64,000 nucleotides of DNA from UBA6059 sp040222235 (lineage in GTDB: Bacteria; Bacteroidota; Bacteroidia; Cytophagales; Cyclobacteriaceae), in NCBI GenBank assembly GCA_040222235.1, contig JAVKDO010000078.1:1-64000 (forward strand), read 5' to 3'. The notes below the pieces were generated by a model that had not been told where the DNA came from, searched no databases, and worked only from the letters and a program-made list of their open reading frames with translations. Shown here in pieces: positions 59,906-64,000 of this stretch. How positions within the stretch are numbered: position 1 is the first letter of the stretch; each line of letters opens with the position of its first letter. Made by a program: the position numbers and the translations under genes.

Positions 59906-60736
59906 ATGAAGAAACAATTGCCCTCCCTACTTGCCTTTGTTTTTTTTAGCCTGGCATCTTTTGCTCAGGAAATGAAGATCATCTCTTTCAACATTCGTTA
60001 TGCCAATCAGACGGATGGCAATAATATTTGGGAGCTGCGCAGACAATCAGTCCAGGACTTCATCAACTACGAATCACCTGATTTTTTCGGTTTGCAAGAG
60101 GCTGTTGATGCTCAGGTGAAGGATTTCGAAAAGACTGCTACAGGCTACAAGTGGATCGGGGTTGGGCGTGATGATGGGAAAAATGGGGGTGAGTTTACGC
60201 CGCTCTTCTATGATTCTGGTAAGTGGGAGCTGCTTGAATCGGGTACGTTTTGGCTATCCGAAACACCCGAGGCGCCAAGCAGTTCGTGGGATGCCGCTTT
60301 ACCAAGAATATGTACCTGGGGAGCCTTTCGACACAAAGTATCAGGAGCTGAGGTGGGTGTTTTCAATACCCATTTCGATCATGTGGGTAAAGAAGCCAGA
60401 TTGAATTCGGCCAGACTTATTCTTGATAAAATGGGTAAAATTGTCAATTCTGATAAGGTCATCTTAATAGGTGACTTCAACGCCGAACCAGAGTCCCCAC
60501 CAATATCTGCGTTAACTGAAAGACTTATTGATACTTACAGTGCCGCTGCGAGCAGTCTCGGACAAGTAGGAACATTCAATGGGTTTAATATCCAGGAAAT
60601 CCCCAGTCGCCGAATTGATTATGTTTTTACAAGCGAGGGGTTCAGGATCAAAAAGTATGAAACGGACAGTCGCATCATCAACGGGCGGTACTTGTCAGAC
60701 CATTTTCCGGTCATTGTCGAACTGGAGTTGAAATAA
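59906..60736 (+). CDS. Secreted endonuclease/exonuclease/phosphatase-fold hydrolase
   Basis: This 276-residue exported protein (signal LLAFVFFSLASFAQE) has all core motifs of the exo-endo-phosphatase (DNase I-like) fold: Asn in IISFNIRYAN, Glu in FGLQEAVDAQ, His in VFNTHFDHVG, Asp/Asn in ILIGDFNAEPES, the RRIDYVF strand and the final SDHFPVIVE. Such proteins recur in Bacteroidota PULs and act as phosphodiesterases or sphingomyelinase-like enzymes, but their role in glycan use is not settled. Here it lies between GH2 and sulfatase genes, so removal of a phosphate-diester substituent (for example glycerol-phosphate on a glucan) is a reasonable hypothesis. Complete length and intact catalytic residues. 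Confidence 0.9.
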   Translation: MKKQLPSLLAFVFFSLASFAQEMKIISFNIRYANQTDGNNIWELRRQSVQDFINYESPDFFGLQEAVDAQVKDFEKTATGYKWIGVGRDDGKNGGEFTPLFYDSGKWELLESGTFWLSETPEAPSSSWDAALPRICTWGAFRHKVSGAEVGVFNTHFDHVGKEARLNSARLILDKMGKIVNSDKVILIGDFNAEPESPPISALTERLIDTYSAAASSLGQVGTFNGFNIQEIPSRRIDYVFTSEGFRIKKYETDSRIINGRYLSDHFPVIVELELK

Positions 60737-60747
60737 AACCTTATCAA

Positions 60748-62394
60748 ATGAACATCACCAAACTATCCAAGCCTACTACCACACATTGGCTATTGATTGC
60801 GATCATGACCCTATTGGGGTGTGGCTCACCACAGCAGCCAGACGCACCGGAAAAACAGCGACCGAATATCATCTTCATCATGTCGGATGACCATGCCTAT
60901 CAGGCCATTAGCGCGTACAACGACCGTCTGATTCAAACCCCCAACATTGACAGGATCGGGCAGGAAGGAATGATCTTTACGAACGCCTGTGTGACCAATT
61001 CCATTTGTGCGCCATCACGGGCGACCATACTGACAGGCAAGCATTCTCACCTCAATGGTAAAATCGACAATGTCTTCCCTTTTGATACGACCAATGTGAC
61101 TTTTCCTCAGCTGCTTCATGAGGCGGGTTATCAGACAGCTATGTTCGGCAAACTGCATTTTGGCAACAATCCGAAAGGATTCGACGAATTTAAAATACTT
61201 CCTGATCAGGGAGACTACTACAATCCTGAATTTATCACCAGCGATGGTGACACCAGTGTCATTGGCTATGTCACTGACATAATTACAGACTTCACCATCG
61301 ACTGGTTTGAAAACAGGCGTGATGAATCGAAACCCTTCTTCCTGGCTTACCTGCACAAGGCACCTCATCGGGAGTGGATTCCTGCTAAGAGGCACTACGA
61401 GGAGTTCACTAAAAGGCAATTTCCAGAGCCTGAAACCCTCTTTGACAATTACGAAGGTCGTGGCAGAGCAGCCAAAGAGGCAGAAATGGATTTACTCACC
61501 TACATGACCGTTTCCGCAGACAACAAGATTTATCCCGACGTGGCGAAAGAGCTTGGCATTAAAGAGACCTCCAACTGGGGTGAGCGCGTCTTTAATATGA
61601 AATATGAGCGGTTCACCGCGGAGCAGAAAGCGTCATGGGACGCTACCTATGAGCCTATTAATGAAGCATTCAAGGCGGCCTATCCTGACATGGATGAGCG
61701 AGACTTTGTCCGCTGGAAATACCAGCGATATATGCAGGATTACCTGGGCTGTATTGCTGCCGTCGATGAAAACATTGGCAGGCTCAACCAATACCTTGAA
61801 GCGAATGGATTGAAGGAGAATACTATCATCGTTTATACCTCCGATCAGGGCTTCTACCTTGGTGAGCACGGGTGGTTCGACAAGCGCTTCGCTTATGATG
61901 AGTCGTTCAATACCCCATTGCTGGTAAGCTGGCCTGGTGTGATAGCACCTGGATCCAAATCGACCGAGATGGTACAGAATCTGGATTTTGCTCAGACTTT
62001 TTTGGGAGCCGCAGGTGTGCCAGCTCCCGACGATATGCAAGGTGAAAGCCTGGTTCCTCTCCTCAAAGGAGATAAAGACGCCTGGACACGGGAGGCGGCC
62101 TACTATCACTACTATGAGTATCCTGGCTTCCATGCGGTCAAGCGGCATTATGCTATTGTGACTGAGGAGTATAAACTGATTCACTTCTATTATGATATTG
62201 ATGAGTGGGAGCTATATGATCGTAAGAAGGATCCTATGGAAATGAATAGCGTCTATGACGATGCGGCATACGCCAATGTGGTGAAAAAGCTTAAGGCTGA
62301 TCTACAGCAACTGCGGGTCAAGTATGGAGACTCTGAAGAGATGGATCAGAAGTACATCGATATGTACAACCAACGACAAGTCGAAAAAAGGTAA
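60748..62394 (+). CDS. S1-family sulfatase lipoprotein
   Basis: This 548-residue protein has the lipobox MTLLGCGSPQ. Metal ligands are in NIIFIMSDDHAYQA. The modification motif is CAPSR (Cys87), in the sequence SICAPSRATILTGKHSHL, where Cys is converted to formylglycine. GKLHFGNNPKG and YTSDQGFYLGEHGWFDKRF supply further active-site residues. The protein is full length and typical of Bacteroidota periplasmic S1 sulfatases. The maturase (anaerobic sulfatase-maturating enzyme or FGE) is not in the window. It points to a sulfated substrate, at odds with a plain beta-1,2-glucan PUL, unless the locus handles a composite polymer. The sulfate position and sugar cannot be read. Confidence 0.93.
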   Translation: MNITKLSKPTTTHWLLIAIMTLLGCGSPQQPDAPEKQRPNIIFIMSDDHAYQAISAYNDRLIQTPNIDRIGQEGMIFTNACVTNSICAPSRATILTGKHSHLNGKIDNVFPFDTTNVTFPQLLHEAGYQTAMFGKLHFGNNPKGFDEFKILPDQGDYYNPEFITSDGDTSVIGYVTDIITDFTIDWFENRRDESKPFFLAYLHKAPHREWIPAKRHYEEFTKRQFPEPETLFDNYEGRGRAAKEAEMDLLTYMTVSADNKIYPDVAKELGIKETSNWGERVFNMKYERFTAEQKASWDATYEPINEAFKAAYPDMDERDFVRWKYQRYMQDYLGCIAAVDENIGRLNQYLEANGLKENTIIVYTSDQGFYLGEHGWFDKRFAYDESFNTPLLVSWPGVIAPGSKSTEMVQNLDFAQTFLGAAGVPAPDDMQGESLVPLLKGDKDAWTREAAYYHYYEYPGFHAVKRHYAIVTEEYKLIHFYYDIDEWELYDRKKDPMEMNSVYDDAAYANVVKKLKADLQQLRVKYGDSEEMDQKYIDMYNQRQVEKR

Positions 62395-62403
62395 CATTCA
62401 CCT

Positions 62404-63372
62404 ATGAAGAAGCTAGCTATCACCATAGGATTTCTGGCATCCCCAGTGCTGCTGAGTGCTCAAATTCGCTACTACGATTCCCTTTTTCAAGAAGTAGATA
62501 AAATCACAGAAGTGTATACCTCCAAGGATACAGTTGACCTGGCCATGGACATTTTTACACCCAACAATGATCAGGATACTCTGCGACCGGTTCTGTTGTA
62601 TGTTCATGGCGGAGGTTTCCAAGGTGGAAGAAGGGATGAACCGGCACAAATAGCGTTTTTTGAGGGCTTTGCAAAGAAGGGTTTTGTTACGGCCACCATG
62701 AGTTACACGTTTGTGAGAAAAGGGCTAGGCTTTAGCTGCGAGACGCCTGCTCATGAGAAAGTAGAGACCTTTCTGCTTACAGCCCGAGATGTTTCCCGAG
62801 CGACCCGATACCTAGTAACTCACCATGAGCGTCTGGGTATCGACACCAGTCAAATTATACTGCTAGGAAGCAGCGCCGGAGCGGAGGCTATCCTACACGC
62901 GGCTTACTGGAAGGAAACATTCGCCGATGAGTCGGGTCGAATCCTAAGTGATAGCTTTAAGTATGCTGGTGTGGTGAGTATGGCAGGTGCCATTGTTTCC
63001 ACTGACTGGATCACGCAGGAATCAGCCATTCCAACACAGCTTTTTCATGGTACTTGCGATAATCTGGTGCCCTATGGCCATGCATCACATCATTACTGTG
63101 ATCAATCTGAGGCTGGTTTTCTGATGCTTCACGGTGCACGGTCTATCAGTGAGCACTTAGCAGAAATCGGAAAACCATATTATCTAGTTACGGGCTGCTA
63201 CGGCCGGCATGAATGGAACATTACACCCATTCAATTTTATCAAAACAAGATTCGCGACTTTCTTTACTTTGATATCCTACAGGGGAAGAGCAGACAAACG
63301 CATGAAATCATTTCATTGGACACGGTCGATCCTTGCGAATCATATAATTCCTTCAATTTTTGTAATCAGTAA
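62404..63372 (+). CDS. Secreted alpha/beta-hydrolase, probable carbohydrate esterase
   Basis: This 322-residue exported protein (signal ends VLLSAQ) has an alpha/beta-hydrolase fold. The oxyanion motif is LLYVHGGGFQGG near residue 65, the nucleophile elbow GSSAG with Ser157, and the likely catalytic His is in GCYGRHEW. The likely acid is Asp in FHGTCDNLVPYGH. The overall pattern resembles acetyl-xylan-esterase-like and lipase/BD-FAE-like family members found at the ends of PULs. It follows the sulfatase by nine bases and is the last gene of the plus-strand operon. Removal of acetyl or other acyl groups from the glycan is the likely role. Cysteines near the C-terminus (VDPCESYNSFNFC) may form a disulfide. 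Confidence 0.85.
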   Translation: MKKLAITIGFLASPVLLSAQIRYYDSLFQEVDKITEVYTSKDTVDLAMDIFTPNNDQDTLRPVLLYVHGGGFQGGRRDEPAQIAFFEGFAKKGFVTATMSYTFVRKGLGFSCETPAHEKVETFLLTARDVSRATRYLVTHHERLGIDTSQIILLGSSAGAEAILHAAYWKETFADESGRILSDSFKYAGVVSMAGAIVSTDWITQESAIPTQLFHGTCDNLVPYGHASHHYCDQSEAGFLMLHGARSISEHLAEIGKPYYLVTGCYGRHEWNITPIQFYQNKIRDFLYFDILQGKSRQTHEIISLDTVDPCESYNSFNFCNQ

Positions 63373-63437
63373 ATAAAGTCTGCCGTTAACCACCCCCAAT
63401 AAAGCAATAATGGAGTGAGCCCTCAAGTATTTCAAGA

Positions 63438-64000
63438 CTATTGAATCACATCAAAAGCTCCTTTCACCAATATTTCATCGCCTTCAATTCGAGGGTTTAA
63501 GATCTCGATCCAGCCATTAGCATGTCTACCGATCTCAACGGTCGTTAACTCAAAGCTTATACCGTCAGCATCTTCGGAGCGCTTGATCGCCACCATCATT
63601 TGCCCCTCTATATCCACAACAGCATTTTCCGGTAGGCAAAGCGCAGGTGCACTACTCACTACGATCTCAGCATTGACGAACATACCGGGAATAAACCGGA
63701 CTTCATCACCATCGGTTATATGCCCATGAACCGCCACTGTCCGGTGTTCGGGATCAACTGATTTGCTCACGAGATAGACTGTGCCTGCAAACCTATTATC
63801 TCCAGACTCAGGCACTGAAAATTGAATACTTTGACCTTCTGTAACTGACCTGATATCTTGTTCAAACACATCAAGCTCTAAATGCATGTGCTCAGCATCC
63901 ACAATCTCTACAGCGACTTCTGTAGCATCAATAAATGAACCTCGTGATGCATTCACTTTGGTAATAGAGCCACTGATAGGTGCATAGAGGTTGACAGAGC
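63438..64000 (-). CDS. C-terminal part of an RND/HlyD-type periplasmic adaptor (runs off the right edge)
   Basis: The frame is open from the window edge to the TAA-side end at 63438, giving 187 codons; an internal ATG at 63956 is not the start, because the lipoyl-like strand NLYAPISGSITKVNASRGSFI continues upstream of it. The rest is a membrane-fusion beta-barrel (LELDVFEQDI, GDNRFAGTVYLVSKSVDPEHRTVAVHG, GMFVNAEIVV) and membrane-proximal domain (LPENAVVDIEGQMMVAIK, ending ILVKGAFDVIQ). This is typical of CzcB/CusB-like heavy-metal efflux adaptors. It is convergent with the PUL. The pump and channel genes would lie to the right or elsewhere. Metal specificity cannot be judged from this part. 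Confidence 0.85.
   Translation of the reverse strand, partial: SVNLYAPISGSITKVNASRGSFIDATEVAVEIVDAEHMHLELDVFEQDIRSVTEGQSIQFSVPESGDNRFAGTVYLVSKSVDPEHRTVAVHGHITDGDEVRFIPGMFVNAEIVVSSAPALCLPENAVVDIEGQMMVAIKRSEDADGISFELTTVEIGRHANGWIEILNPRIEGDEILVKGAFDVIQ

Noticed and set aside
61633..62184. Open frame of 183 codons on the minus strand opposite the sulfatase
   Set aside because: Shadow of the sulfatase gene; no domain, and it would need an antisense promoter inside the PUL.
1..64000. tRNA, rRNA, integrase, phage or plasmid genes
   Set aside because: Intergenic regions were read for cloverleaf-type and T-loop sequences and for typical mobile-element proteins; none was found.

Overview
The window looks like Bacteroidota DNA, most likely a marine or soil member of the Cytophagia. 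The evidence is a SusC/SusD pair inside a polysaccharide utilization locus (PUL), a giant secreted protein with a C-terminal type IX secretion sorting domain, a FISUMP domain, HYC_CC_PP-family proteins, 7TM-DISM signalling, TAnnTTTG-type promoter boxes and a Sec-type (clade II) nos cluster. No rRNA, tRNA, CRISPR array, integrase or intact insertion sequence was recognised. The rank below phylum is inference.

Positions 1-12406 (minus strand) hold a copper-resistance regulon. In transcription order it is: HYC_CC_PP protein, TonB-dependent receptor, periplasmic HMA protein, second HYC_CC_PP protein, CusA-like RND pump, TolC-like channel, CusB-like adaptor with a C-terminal DUF3347, stand-alone DUF3347 lipoprotein, AraC-type regulator fused to an HMA domain, and a CopA-type Cu+ ATPase that runs off the left edge. 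A strongly foldable leader precedes cusA and ends at its start codon. Positions 12607-16720 (plus) hold a small heat-shock protein, a universal stress protein, a REP-like repeat cluster with a terminator, and an FtsX/MacB-type permease.

Positions 16787-26430 (minus) hold a nitrous-oxide respiration cluster. From upstream to downstream it is: DUF2249/RIC-like protein, Crp/Fnr regulator, lipoprotein cytochrome c, nosZ, two paralogous membrane proteins, nosL, nosD, nosF, nosY and an NnrS-like membrane protein. A divergent fasciclin lipoprotein (26589) appears to belong to the same regulon. Near-identical 16-bp palindromes lie exactly 53 bp upstream of the cytochrome and fasciclin starts. In the cytochrome promoter the site is centred near -41, the usual position for a Crp/Fnr activator.

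Positions 27647-36004 encode one 2785-residue secreted protein: about 15 FN3-like modules, a FISUMP domain, ten alternating carboxypeptidase-regulatory-like repeats and a sorting domain. Next come a ribbon-helix-helix/PIN toxin-antitoxin pair coupled to an HD phosphohydrolase (36106-37353), a GAP-family membrane protein, a TPR-containing hybrid histidine kinase and a DUF5655 protein.

Positions 41163-63372 form a PUL: a divergent GH43 lipoprotein; an unusual 7TM-DISM receptor whose output domain resembles the zinc-ribbon/HTH of IS1595-family transposases; SusC; SusD; a double-LamG surface lipoprotein; two tandem GH144/glycoamylase-type enzymes; GH3; GH2; an exo-endo-phosphatase-fold hydrolase; an S1 sulfatase; and an esterase. 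The paired GH144-like enzymes plus GH3 suggest a beta-1,2-glucan or related beta-glucan substrate, while the sulfatase, GH2 and esterase suggest a decorated polymer. The right edge (63438-64000, minus) is the C-terminal part of another membrane-fusion adaptor.

The strongest candidates for something undescribed are the receptor with a transposase-like DNA-binding output domain (43094-44920) together with the inverted repeats in front of susC, the foldable cusA leader (8770-8854), the regulon defined by the 53-bp-spaced palindromes, and the RIC-like protein that has lost most predicted iron ligands.
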